64,000 nt of DNA, from NCBI GenBank assembly GCA_001768325.1, contig MENQ01000003.1, positions 38,621 through 102,620 on the forward strand, written 5' to 3'. This stretch comes from Bacteroidetes bacterium GWC2_46_850 (lineage in GTDB: Bacteria; Bacteroidota; Bacteroidia; Bacteroidales; Dysgonomonadaceae). Of the stretch, positions 44,622 to 53,936 are shown one piece after another. The stretch's first letter is position 1. Every line of letters starts with the position of its first letter. Position numbers and translations under genes: made by a program. Below the pieces are notes generated by a model that was not told the origin of the DNA, searched no databases, and saw only the letters and a program-made list of their open reading frames with translations.

Positions 44622-47600
44622 ATGAAAACTTTATACACTTCCATAAAAAGTGTTCCGGTAATAATCTTTGCCGGGATACTCGTTTTATCGATTGTAAACA
44701 CGGTCGTTTTTTCCCAAACGGCCGATGATACCATCCATTCCGTCGTGAGGAGAAATCCGGTACCAGATTCGTTGAGAACAGGCACGGTGAAAAATGTGTC
44801 CGACGAGATAGCGGAATTACAACAAAGGAAAGATGTCAGAACACGCTTTGAAATAACCGCAAAAGGCGATACCATTACACACTATATTTATGAACCCTTT
44901 GATTTCGGTGAATTGTATACTTCTGGATCTACCGTCAATGCGAATGCAAAGAAAGCACCGGCTGACAGGAAGGAGGCTTCGGCTGAAACTCAGCCCGAAA
45001 GAGCAACGACCACCGGCATCACCGTACAGTCAATCGATCAAAGCAAATCTGTGGGGCAGATTCCTTTTGAAGAAGGGGTGACACCTTCAGTCGGTAAAAC
45101 GATTACTGTCCCTATCCTCACCGCCCCGGTTGCTTCAGCTGCTCCTCAGGTGTCATTGAACTACAACAGCCAAATGGGCAACTCGCCGGCAGGATATGGC
45201 TGGAACATTTCCGGATTGACAGCGATCAATGTAACCAACAAAACCATACACTACGACGGGACAAGCGCCCCGGCCGATCTTTCCAATCCTTCAGCCTGTG
45301 CCTTTTCTTTGGACGGAACCCGGTTGGTCACGAACAACAATACCGCTGTTCCCGATTACCATTACGAGACCGCACAAGGATATATCTTGGTGAAGAAAAT
45401 CATGTACGGCAGCAATGTTGCCTATTTTGAGGCCTTGTTCCCCGATGGCAGCAAGGCAAACTACGGATTTACCAACAACACGGTCATGAAACATACGTAT
45501 CCTGTAACCTCCATCGTGGATATGAAAGGGTACAGGATAGATTTTGAATATTTGCAGTCCGGCAACATATATTTCATCTCGAAGATAAAGTATGGAAGCA
45601 AGACAACCACACATCCGGCTGAAATCCGGTTTGAATATGTTGCCAGAACAGATTACACTACCGCTTATATTTCCAATACCGGAATCTCTCTGAATCAATT
45701 ATTGAAAAAGGTGACCTCTTACAATAATGGACAGGAAATACGGACGTATACCCTTACCCATACGCTGGAAAGCGAAGTAAACAGGCTTACCCGGCTGGAT
45801 TGTTCTTCCGGCACAAGTTCCTTGAACCCACTCGTTTTCGGTTATGACTACTATCCCTCTTACATGACAAACGGGCAATTTGATGAAGAGCTGTATGGAT
45901 TTCTTTCGCAATATTTTAACAACACCCCGGCCAATAAGATGCAGTATATTCGTGGAAAATTCCGAAAAAACAGTTTCGGCGACGGCATGATCACCTTCCC
46001 GGGTAAATTTTCAACGTATGGCCTGTTAGCTACACGAAGAAGATGGGTGCCGTTCCATTACGTTTATGCCTATTTATATGGGAGTACTTATCCTGCCGAT
46101 CAAACCATCCTGATTGTACCAAATCTCGATTTCTTCAGCAATTCAATCTCCATTACAGCTGAATCTGGATTTCAAACCATCAATGCCGTGGATGTGAACG
46201 GAGACGGCGTGGATGAAATCGTTAAAGTGAACTTTAACGGGACATCCGGATCCAAGACCGTCCTGAAGGTAACGGTTTACACCCTCACGACGGGAACTGC
46301 ATACACTACCCGCACCTTCAATGTAAATGTGGAAGGAGTGGTCAACAGCGACGACTATTATTACAGTCCTGTTTCCAGAAGCTACTACTTTGGAGATTTC
46401 AGAGGAGACGGACAGATACAAATGGTGACCGTTTCGCACAACAAGACTTTTGATAACCAGGACAGGACCTCTTACTTTGCAGTGGTCGACCTGAACAGCG
46501 GGATTCTGATCAGTGAGAACACACTTTTTTCACATTCCACCTACGAAGATACATATGTGCACACGTTTGATGTGAACGGTGACGCCAAATCTGAATTGTG
46601 CCATGCAAGCGCTTCTGCTTACAATGTGTACGGCCTTTCGGGAAACAGCTTCACCTATCAGTACGGTTCGACCGTTGTTCCCCGGTCGGCCTTTTACAAA
46701 AAAGTAAAGTTCGGAGACTTGAACGCGGACGGCAAGGTCGACATCCTTGTCCCACCGAATGATTCATATCAAGACATACAGTATGTGGAACTTCCGGTGT
46801 GGGCTCCGCATAATTGCCCATACTGTGATGGAAGCGAACCCATCACAGACTCGTATAGTATTCACTGCAGATACTGTGGCATGGATCTTAAGTTTTATTA
46901 TGAGCAGAATCCTTATAACGCAAGTTGCCGCGAGTGTGGTTTACAGTTACAAACATGTTACAATGACCCGAACTATCCGGAGCAGAGTCTTTGCTGCCCC
47001 ACACATGGATCTGTGGCATTGGCCGAAATTGAAATGGGATATGTGGATAACGGGAATCAATGGAGTTGCTATATCAATACGGGGAAAGGATTTACCGCCA
47101 CCACGCAGAATATTGTCAACGTAGAATATGATGACAAGATAACCGTGATGGATATGAACCGGGACGGGCTCTCCGACCTGATACAAATAAGGGGCACACA
47201 GGCAAAGTTGTATTTAAATTCCAAAGGAACCATTCAAAGCTCCACGCCGGTGAACCCCATCAACGTTCCTTCCGGAACATCCGGTTTTATGCCTTCGAAT
47301 GTGGTGAATTATTACAACTCAAGCTACCTGGTTTGTATTAAAGATGCTGAAATATATACCATAACCTACACCAAGGACGAGAGCAAGGCAAACTTGCTCA
47401 CATTGACGACAGACAGTTACGGCTCCCTGCATCAAAACAACTATTCTAATATGGCGGAGGGTGGTAATTATATCCCAACCACAACATCCCGCTCTTACCC
47501 GTACGCATCTTCCATTTTCCCGTTGAACCTACTCTCTTCGGCTTATGTCACTTTACCAAACTACGGGAATTACATAAAGCATCAATATTATACCTATTAC

Positions 47601-50600
47601 GGGGCGGTAATTCACCAGCAGGGACTGGGCTTTTGTGGATTCGAGAAAGTAAGAACGTTTGACTACATGCTAAACATGGAGTCCGTTGAAACCAAAGATC
47701 CCCAGATGTTTGGTGTCACAATTTCTCTCACTTCTCCATTGAAAGAGAGTTTTTATAACTACATAAGAAACGAAGAAAGTAACAAGCAGGCAAACCCCAG
47801 GGCATATAACGTGTCGGAAACAGATAAGCTGACCAATGTTTACACCTATGCCTATTATGACTATGATGCATATGGTAACCCGACACAAGTGAATCATAAT
47901 ATCGGTTCGGCTTTGAATACTGTCACCAATCAAACCTATCATAACTCGGTTTCCTCATCGCGCTACCTGATTGGGCAACCATTGATAAAAACAGTGACCA
48001 ATACACGCGGTGGTGCGTCGTGGCAGGACAAGGAAGAGATTACATACGATGCCACAACCCGCCTTCCACTGGGCAGGAGCACCTACACCGGCACGACTGC
48101 CGTGAATAAAACAGGAGAAACCAAGTGGACATATGAGACGAACGGCAGTGGTAATGTTGCCTCTGAAAAAACGGCGCCCTACAACGTGACGGAGTTTTTA
48201 GGAAATACTTATACCTATGATCCCTCCGGAAGGTATCTTGCCTCGCAGACCAATGCATTCTCGCAAACTACCACATTCTCCAATTACGATAAGTACGGGA
48301 ATGCACGTACAGTTACCGACCACAAAGGACGTATCACTACCCGCACGTTTGATGATTGGGGACAACCTGTTTCAGTGACGGGTCATGATGGCGTGACTGA
48401 AGCCACCACACCCGCATGGGGTGGACAGGGAGTGTACACCGTGACCAGAACGGTTACCGGACAACCTTCAACTGTGGCACATTACGATGCGGCAGGACGT
48501 GGGTTGCGTAAAGGGAATCAACGTTTCGACGGCCAGTGGCAGTATGTGGACAACGCATACGACAACAAGGGCAGGCTCGAGAAGGTGTCATTGCCTTTCA
48601 GAGGCGCTTCTCCATCTTACTGGAATAGCTATTCGTTCGACACCTATCACCGTCCTACTCAACTCTTGGAAGCTTCCGGCAAAACTACTTCCTGGAGTTA
48701 CAACGGGTTGAGTGTGACGGAAACCAAAAACGGTATTGTTACCACGAAAACGACCGATGCCTCGGGTGCCCTAGCAAGCGTGACCAACCCCGGGGGAACC
48801 ATCTCCTATAGCCTCCGCCCCGACGGACAACCCTCGTCCATCACGGCTCCGGGTGGCGTAATCACTTCGTTTGAGTATGATGCCTTTGGCAGGCAAACCG
48901 CCTTGGTGGACCCGAGCGCCGGGCGCCAAACCACTGAGCCCGTCTATTCTTCTGCGGGAGTGTTGACTCTTACCGAAACAAACCCCAAGGGAACCAACGT
49001 GTCGGTTTTTGATAAATATGGCCGTATCACCAGCCTGCAACGGCAGGGTGAGTTCACGACTAATTACGTGTATAATGCGGACGAGTTACTGGCGGGCGAA
49101 ACCTCCACGAACGGTACCTCAAAAGCATTCACCTACGACACATTCGACAGGATACTGACAGAAAAGGAAACCGTCCCGGATAACAAGTGGCTGCAAAAGA
49201 CTTACACCTATGGTGATGGAAATGTATCCTCGGTACAATATGCGGCCCAAAGCGGGACGCTTGGCACGGAAAGTTTCCTGTATGCCTACGGACACAACAG
49301 GGAGATCAGGCTAAACGGCTCCACCACCATCTGGAAACTGACGGCGGAGAATGATCCCGGTCAACCCACGGCAGCCAACACCGGAAGCATGAACAGAAGC
49401 TACTCCTATAACGACTATGGTATACCTACCGGCAGGACGGCCGGCAGCATCCAGAACTTCTCCTACAGTTTTGACACGCAGAAAGGAAACCTTTTAAGCC
49501 GCACAGACAATAGATACACAAGGACGGAAACGTTCGGTTACGACAACCTGAACCGTCTGACCAATGCCGCGGGCAAGGTGATCACCTATGCCGGCAATGG
49601 AAATATCACCCGCATCGAAGGGGTGGGCACGATGGCATACGGCAACACGGACAAGCCGTACCAGGTAACCATGCTCAGCCCGGAAGGCACGGCCGTCCCG
49701 CTGCGCAACCAGAGCGTATCGTACACCTCGTTCCAGCGTCCATCACGTATCGACGAAAATGGCTTGAGCGCATCGTTTACTTACAACGCGTCCGGCGGGA
49801 GGGTGAAAATGTACGTGGCCAACGGAGTCACTCCGGTATTGACACGCTATTATATCGGGGGACAGTATGAACTGGACCTGCAGTCCAATATCGAACGGCT
49901 CTATCTGGGAGGGGATGCCTATTCGGCACCGGCTGTCCTGGTAAAAGAAGCGGGAGTGTGGAATATTTACTATATTTGTCGTGATTATCTGGGCAGTATC
50001 ACCCACGTGGCGAATGCCGATGGCTCTTTGAAACAGGAATTAAGCTATGATGCATGGGGACGGTTAAGGAATCCTTCCACACACGTCGCATACACCCCCG
50101 GCAGTGAACCGGCCTTGTTCCTAGGCAGGGGATACACGGGGCACGAACACCTGACCTGGTTCGGGCTGGTTAACATGAACGCACGGTTGTACGATGCTGC
50201 GTTGGGACGGTTCTTAAGCCCTGACCCGTATGTACAGATGCCTGATTTTACACAGAACTTCAACAGGTACAGTTATTGTTTGAATAATCCACTGGTGTAT
50301 GTGGATGAGGATGGAGAGTTTATATTTTCCTTTTTTTTGCCGGGGATTGGAACATTAATTGATGCTGCTTTGTGGGGAGGAACAATAAATTTAATTTCTA
50401 ATTGGGGGAATATTAATAATTTCGGGGAAGCGCTTACGGCTTTTGGAGTTGGTGCGGGTACGGGAGCATTAATGATTGTAAATCCGGTGTTAGGCATAAC
50501 TGCAGGAGGTGCATTAACAGGTGCAACAAATTCAGCAATTCAGCAATTAGATGGGACTAATGGTCTAAATGATTTGAATTGGGGGGCACTTGGTAAAGAG

Positions 50601-51215
50601 GCTTTGCTAGGTGTGGCTACGAGCGCTGTTTCATATGGTACCTTCAAAGGGTTAAATGCTAGTGGATTTGCAGAAAAGGTAACTACTAGTCTTGGGATAA
50701 AAGGAAATTGGAGCAAAGCTATATCTGGCATATCAATTAATAGTGGTATAACAGGTGCTACTTCCGGACTTACAGAGGGTATTGGCAGGGGCATGTTTTA
50801 CAATGAATGGGATCAAATACTCAACAGAACACTAACAGGAGGAGCTTTTGGGACACTTGGCGGCTTGACCTACGGTCTTTCTCAATATGCCGGTTTCAAA
50901 ATGTATACAGGAATTGCAGAGAAAAACATAATGAAAGCTATTGATAATTTGGGGACTAATATAGGCGAAAGCGTACATGATGTTGGGACAAATTTAAGTT
51001 CGCTATCCAGTCAAGATGTGGTAGGTAGCACTACGGGTAATTTGTCAAGCGGCAATGATATTAATTCTGTAAATGTTTTTGCTCACAAAAATGGGGTCGT
51101 CTCTGTTTATACTCACATTCCTAATCCAATAAATGGTGCTAAGCCTATTACCAATTTTTATCATTATATGGATAATAATAGACTGTATTATATCCTTAAA
51201 AGATTAAAATTTTAA
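44622..51215 (+). CDS. Giant RHS/YD-repeat protein with SpvB-like N-terminus and polymorphic C-terminal tip
   Basis: A 2197-residue exported protein (ATG 44622; hydrophobic signal segment to about residue 32). Residues about 125-250 resemble the SpvB/TcB start (VGKTITVPILTAPVASAAPQ, then VSLNYNSQMGNSPAGYGWNI). FG-GAP/VCBS-type calcium repeats lie near residues 523 (VDVNGDGVDEIV), 648, 698 and 842. A cysteine-rich insert (732-796) interrupts them with CPYC, CRYC and CREC motifs. YD repeats run from about 1070, and the RHS core (about 1820-1896) ends YCLNNPLVYVDEDGEF. The last 300 residues are a glycine-rich, AT-rich variable tip of unknown activity. The core normally cleaves itself and encloses the tip in the RHS shell. 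The next gene is the likely immunity protein. Confidence 0.9.
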   Translation: MKTLYTSIKSVPVIIFAGILVLSIVNTVVFSQTADDTIHSVVRRNPVPDSLRTGTVKNVSDEIAELQQRKDVRTRFEITAKGDTITHYIYEPFDFGELYTSGSTVNANAKKAPADRKEASAETQPERATTTGITVQSIDQSKSVGQIPFEEGVTPSVGKTITVPILTAPVASAAPQVSLNYNSQMGNSPAGYGWNISGLTAINVTNKTIHYDGTSAPADLSNPSACAFSLDGTRLVTNNNTAVPDYHYETAQGYILVKKIMYGSNVAYFEALFPDGSKANYGFTNNTVMKHTYPVTSIVDMKGYRIDFEYLQSGNIYFISKIKYGSKTTTHPAEIRFEYVARTDYTTAYISNTGISLNQLLKKVTSYNNGQEIRTYTLTHTLESEVNRLTRLDCSSGTSSLNPLVFGYDYYPSYMTNGQFDEELYGFLSQYFNNTPANKMQYIRGKFRKNSFGDGMITFPGKFSTYGLLATRRRWVPFHYVYAYLYGSTYPADQTILIVPNLDFFSNSISITAESGFQTINAVDVNGDGVDEIVKVNFNGTSGSKTVLKVTVYTLTTGTAYTTRTFNVNVEGVVNSDDYYYSPVSRSYYFGDFRGDGQIQMVTVSHNKTFDNQDRTSYFAVVDLNSGILISENTLFSHSTYEDTYVHTFDVNGDAKSELCHASASAYNVYGLSGNSFTYQYGSTVVPRSAFYKKVKFGDLNADGKVDILVPPNDSYQDIQYVELPVWAPHNCPYCDGSEPITDSYSIHCRYCGMDLKFYYEQNPYNASCRECGLQLQTCYNDPNYPEQSLCCPTHGSVALAEIEMGYVDNGNQWSCYINTGKGFTATTQNIVNVEYDDKITVMDMNRDGLSDLIQIRGTQAKLYLNSKGTIQSSTPVNPINVPSGTSGFMPSNVVNYYNSSYLVCIKDAEIYTITYTKDESKANLLTLTTDSYGSLHQNNYSNMAEGGNYIPTTTSRSYPYASSIFPLNLLSSAYVTLPNYGNYIKHQYYTYYGAVIHQQGLGFCGFEKVRTFDYMLNMESVETKDPQMFGVTISLTSPLKESFYNYIRNEESNKQANPRAYNVSETDKLTNVYTYAYYDYDAYGNPTQVNHNIGSALNTVTNQTYHNSVSSSRYLIGQPLIKTVTNTRGGASWQDKEEITYDATTRLPLGRSTYTGTTAVNKTGETKWTYETNGSGNVASEKTAPYNVTEFLGNTYTYDPSGRYLASQTNAFSQTTTFSNYDKYGNARTVTDHKGRITTRTFDDWGQPVSVTGHDGVTEATTPAWGGQGVYTVTRTVTGQPSTVAHYDAAGRGLRKGNQRFDGQWQYVDNAYDNKGRLEKVSLPFRGASPSYWNSYSFDTYHRPTQLLEASGKTTSWSYNGLSVTETKNGIVTTKTTDASGALASVTNPGGTISYSLRPDGQPSSITAPGGVITSFEYDAFGRQTALVDPSAGRQTTEPVYSSAGVLTLTETNPKGTNVSVFDKYGRITSLQRQGEFTTNYVYNADELLAGETSTNGTSKAFTYDTFDRILTEKETVPDNKWLQKTYTYGDGNVSSVQYAAQSGTLGTESFLYAYGHNREIRLNGSTTIWKLTAENDPGQPTAANTGSMNRSYSYNDYGIPTGRTAGSIQNFSYSFDTQKGNLLSRTDNRYTRTETFGYDNLNRLTNAAGKVITYAGNGNITRIEGVGTMAYGNTDKPYQVTMLSPEGTAVPLRNQSVSYTSFQRPSRIDENGLSASFTYNASGGRVKMYVANGVTPVLTRYYIGGQYELDLQSNIERLYLGGDAYSAPAVLVKEAGVWNIYYICRDYLGSITHVANADGSLKQELSYDAWGRLRNPSTHVAYTPGSEPALFLGRGYTGHEHLTWFGLVNMNARLYDAALGRFLSPDPYVQMPDFTQNFNRYSYCLNNPLVYVDEDGEFIFSFFLPGIGTLIDAALWGGTINLISNWGNINNFGEALTAFGVGAGTGALMIVNPVLGITAGGALTGATNSAIQQLDGTNGLNDLNWGALGKEALLGVATSAVSYGTFKGLNASGFAEKVTTSLGIKGNWSKAISGISINSGITGATSGLTEGIGRGMFYNEWDQILNRTLTGGAFGTLGGLTYGLSQYAGFKMYTGIAEKNIMKAIDNLGTNIGESVHDVGTNLSSLSSQDVVGSTTGNLSSGNDINSVNVFAHKNGVVSVYTHIPNPINGAKPITNFYHYMDNNRLYYILKRLKF

Positions 51216-51219
51216 CCTA

Positions 51220-51621
51220 ATGAAAACTATTAGTTACAATACAAAGAAAAAAAAAAGCTATATAAAATTTAGTTTTTATGTGTTATTAATCTGCGGAATT
51301 ATAGCTGCCATTTGGGGAGTATATCAATTTAACCATCAAAATAAAATTTTGAATTTTGGGAAAGATACTACAGGGATTGTTATAGGGAAAGGACTTTGGA
51401 AAACATCCAAGAAGTCCACATCTCCTTCATATTTTATCCGATTTGAATGTATTATAGATTCCGTAAGATATAATATAACAGAAAATGTTTCAAAAGGAGC
51501 GTATGATACAATTAAAGTTGGACAAAAGTACGTAGTTAAGTTTTTAGTAAATACAAACCCTATCTATAATACGAAAATATTATTAAATCAGCCCATAGAC
51601 AATGGTAATAGTCCATATTAA
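51220..51621 (+). CDS. Candidate immunity protein for the unit C RHS tip
   Basis: A 133-residue protein that starts four bases after the RHS stop. The N-terminus is lysine-rich and followed by one membrane span (about residues 16-36, FSFYVLLICGIIAAIWGVYQ). The remaining soluble part, probably periplasmic, has beta-type segments such as TGIVIGKGLWKTSKKS and a YVVKFLV strand near the end. An inner-membrane immunity protein would fit a toxin that acts in the periplasm or on membranes. No family is recognised. The AT-rich composition fits an exchangeable tip cassette. Confidence 0.55.
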   Translation: MKTISYNTKKKKSYIKFSFYVLLICGIIAAIWGVYQFNHQNKILNFGKDTTGIVIGKGLWKTSKKSTSPSYFIRFECIIDSVRYNITENVSKGAYDTIKVGQKYVVKFLVNTNPIYNTKILLNQPIDNGNSPY

Positions 51622-51772
51622 CGGTATATCTACGCGATTCTCTATATCTGAAAAAATATGTCTTAACGATTCATGATTTAAATGAAATGAATTGGAAGAT
51701 CACTTACAGTGGAGAAAAAGAATAAAATATTTTTTAATTCATTTTTATCAACAACTTAAAGAACACCTATTT

Positions 51773-52477
51773 ATGAAACGTACGTACTTTATCGCACTCG
51801 CAACTGCTATCGTTTTCACTTCGGCATTTTCAACGGCCATGGCCCAACAGTCATCACCCTACCAGGCAGAATATCAAACGACGCCACGTTATAGGGATTT
51901 TCGCTTTTCCATTGGCGGCGGCTATGCTTACCGCCTGGGCAACATGGAGAAAACCGGCGATGCCGCATTGGATGATATGAATAAAAAACTGAGACACGGT
52001 TTTACAGTTGACGCCGATGCCCAATACTTTTTTAAAGAAAGCTGGGGATTGGGTTTGAATGCCAATTTTTCTTCGGCAAGCACGTCGGGAAATAATGTAA
52101 CCATACCGGGCATTGATCAAGCCGTGAATTACAAGGAAACGCAAAGCATTGTGTATGTCGGACCTTCGTTCGTCGGGAGAAACGAGTCGGAAAAATTCCT
52201 GTTGGTCACCCACGTGGGTGTCGGGCCGCTTTTCTTCAATGCCGATATGAATTACAGCGGACAAAGCATTACGGGAAATAAGACCACCGTAGGTATTAAT
52301 GCGGGGATTGCAGGAGAATATAAAGTGAACAATAAGACAGGGGTGGGACTTAAGCTGTCGTACGTGATGGGCTCGATTGACAACCTGAACGTGGAAGGAC
52401 AAAACGTGAAACCAGAAGAGAAAATCAGTGTGTCGAACCTGATGGCGACGCTGTTCATCAGCTTCCGTTCGTGGTAA
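51773..52477 (+). CDS. Outer-membrane beta-barrel protein
   Basis: I start at ATG 51773 (MKRTYFIALATAIVFTSAFS), which begins a clear signal peptide ending AMAQQ. The 234-residue product has alternating strands with aromatic ends (RFSIGGGYAYRLGN, HGFTVDADAQYFFKESWGLG, VGINAGIAGEYKVN) and finishes MATLFISFRSW; a terminal aromatic residue is typical of barrels inserted by BamA. Its placement after the RHS-immunity pair and before a second barrel suggests a role in surface display or export of unit C products. The role is inference. Confidence 0.72.
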   Translation: MKRTYFIALATAIVFTSAFSTAMAQQSSPYQAEYQTTPRYRDFRFSIGGGYAYRLGNMEKTGDAALDDMNKKLRHGFTVDADAQYFFKESWGLGLNANFSSASTSGNNVTIPGIDQAVNYKETQSIVYVGPSFVGRNESEKFLLVTHVGVGPLFFNADMNYSGQSITGNKTTVGINAGIAGEYKVNNKTGVGLKLSYVMGSIDNLNVEGQNVKPEEKISVSNLMATLFISFRSW

Positions 52478-52503
52478 TCCCCAAGCTTATACAAACTATC
52501 ACC

Positions 52504-53223
52504 ATGGCAAGAAAAATGATCTGTCTCACGGCATTGTTATTATCGGCCTCATTCGTGTTTCCACAATTCCACACCGGAATAAAAGGCGGAGTAAATTTAT
52601 CGAATGTAAGCATGAATATCAACGGCATTGAACTCGACAGTTATGATCCGCGTCCCGGCATTCATGCCGGATTTATGGCCGAATACATGTTTGGCGCTCA
52701 TCTGGGGTTGCATACCGAGTTGATCTACTTCAACAGTGGAGCCAACATAAATCCCGGACAGTTTAAAAAATGGTTTGATGTCTCCGAAGATGTTTCCGTG
52801 ACCGGAAGTTTGAACATGCACACGTTTCAGTTACCCTTGTATCTGAAAACAAAGTTCAAAATATCACCCACCGTCAAAATTTACCTGATGGGAGGCGGGT
52901 TTGCCACATATGCGCTGAAAGCCGATATGTTTGAGAAGCTGTCGTTAGCGGGCGAAGTACCCCTCAAACTGAAATGGAGCCTGTATGAACCCAACGTGCG
53001 TATTTTTGACCAGGATGAAAGCAATATTCATTTGCAGCAACGTTGGAATGCCGGCCTGGCAGCCGAAACGGGCATTGAAATCAGGAACAGCATTACCGCC
53101 GGTATCGGGTTCCGTCAGGTACTCAACAATATGGCCGCATATGGTATCATGTCGGACGGCGGCTCAATAAAACCCACCACACAAATGTGGACGGCGACCT
53201 TTTCGGTTGGATACTTTCTTTAA
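52504..53223 (+). CDS. Outer-membrane beta-barrel protein, PorT-like family
   Basis: Start at ATG 52504 (MARKMICLTALLLSASFVF); the longer frame would overlap the preceding gene. The 239-residue protein has a signal peptide and the PorT-like pattern FHTGIKGGVNLSNVSMNING, then GIHAGFMAEYMFGAHLGLHT, LPLYLKTKFKISP, and AETGIEIRNSITAGIGFRQV, ending in a Tyr-Phe-Leu barrel terminus. It is 27 bases after the first barrel gene and is the last gene of unit C; a strong terminator follows. PorT-type barrels have been tied to type IX secretion in some species, but most members have no known function. Confidence 0.75.
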   Translation: MARKMICLTALLLSASFVFPQFHTGIKGGVNLSNVSMNINGIELDSYDPRPGIHAGFMAEYMFGAHLGLHTELIYFNSGANINPGQFKKWFDVSEDVSVTGSLNMHTFQLPLYLKTKFKISPTVKIYLMGGGFATYALKADMFEKLSLAGEVPLKLKWSLYEPNVRIFDQDESNIHLQQRWNAGLAAETGIEIRNSITAGIGFRQVLNNMAAYGIMSDGGSIKPTTQMWTATFSVGYFL

Positions 53224-53271
53224 AGAAAGAGAAGTGGTTTCTTGACGACCACAACTGTCGTGATTGTGATA

Positions 53272-53304
53272 CTCCCCAACAATTACCCATTGTTGGGGAG
53301 TTTT
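53272..53304 (+). terminator. Rho-independent terminator of RHS unit C
   Basis: A perfect 12-base-pair stem (53272-53283 with 53289-53300), loop of five bases, followed by TTTT. It separates unit C from promoter copy D, so the unit D operon needs its own promoter. Confidence 0.85.
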
Positions 53305-53371
53305 GTGTGAAACAGGCGGCTTTTCATGTACTACAAGTCTACATTTTCTGGGGGTTTGGGTCGTTTATGCT

Positions 53372-53478
53372 GGTGAGATTTATTTTTACAACTACCTTAT
53401 TTACTTTGTGTTAACCATCAAAAACAGGTGAGATTTCTCTGCACCTATTGACATGTTTTAGAAAAATAGTTTATTTTG
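53372..53478 (+). promoter_or_regulatory. Shared RHS/secretion promoter module, copy D
   Basis: R1 GGTGAGATTTA (53372-53382), TTAAC (53411-53415), R2 GGTGAGATTTC (53427-53437), TTGACA (53448-53453), -7 box TATTTTG (53472-53478). The spacings of 55, 21 and 24 nt repeat those of the other copies, and the last 70 bases differ from copy C at about two positions. No R0 is seen. The pilin ATG follows 30 nt after the -7 box. Confidence 0.84.
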
Positions 53479-53508
53479 ACCTTGTAATGAAAAAGATAAA
53501 ATAGTCGC

Positions 53509-53934
53509 ATGAAAAATTTAATCAACCGGCATTTCACTCCCAAAAGGCTGAATGCTTTCTCTATGTCTGAACTGTTGGTGGTTTTGGTTATTATCGGCAT
53601 CCTGGTGTTAATTGCCCTACCCAACCTGATGCCACTGATCTCGAAGGCTAAGAGTGTGGAGGCACAACAGCAACTGGTTTTTTTACACTCGTTGCAACAA
53701 AGTTATTTCTTCACCCATTCCAAATACTCACTCTCGCTGGATGAACTGGGTTTTGAACAACAACCACTCGTAAGTGAAGATGGCACTGCCAATTACAAGA
53801 TTGAGATTGTAGAGGCCGACGAGAATGGTTACCGGGCACAGGCCATGGCTGTGGTGGATTTTGACCGAGACGGCACATTCAATACCTGGGAAATAGATCA
53901 GAACAAACATTTGAGAGAGACCGAAAGAGACTGA
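53509..53934 (+). CDS. gspG: Major pseudopilin (GspG-like)
   Basis: A 141-residue prepilin: a basic leader (MKNLINRHFTPKRLNA), then FSMSELLVVLVIIGILVLIA. Cleavage after Ala16 puts Glu at mature position +5. The mature part has the ALPNLMPLISKAKSVEAQQQ helix, a LHSLQQSYFFTHSKYS loop like GspG, and a C-terminal VDFDRDGTFNTWEID that resembles the calcium-binding end of major pseudopilins. It is the first gene after promoter copy D. It should form the body of the pseudopilus that works as a piston in the periplasm. Confidence 0.88.
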   Translation: MKNLINRHFTPKRLNAFSMSELLVVLVIIGILVLIALPNLMPLISKAKSVEAQQQLVFLHSLQQSYFFTHSKYSLSLDELGFEQQPLVSEDGTANYKIEIVEADENGYRAQAMAVVDFDRDGTFNTWEIDQNKHLRETERD

Positions 53935-53936
53935 AT

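Noticed and set aside
46747..47124. Separate 125-codon frame inside the giant RHS gene
   Set aside because: It is an out-of-frame shadow over the cysteine-rich insert; the RHS frame is continuous.
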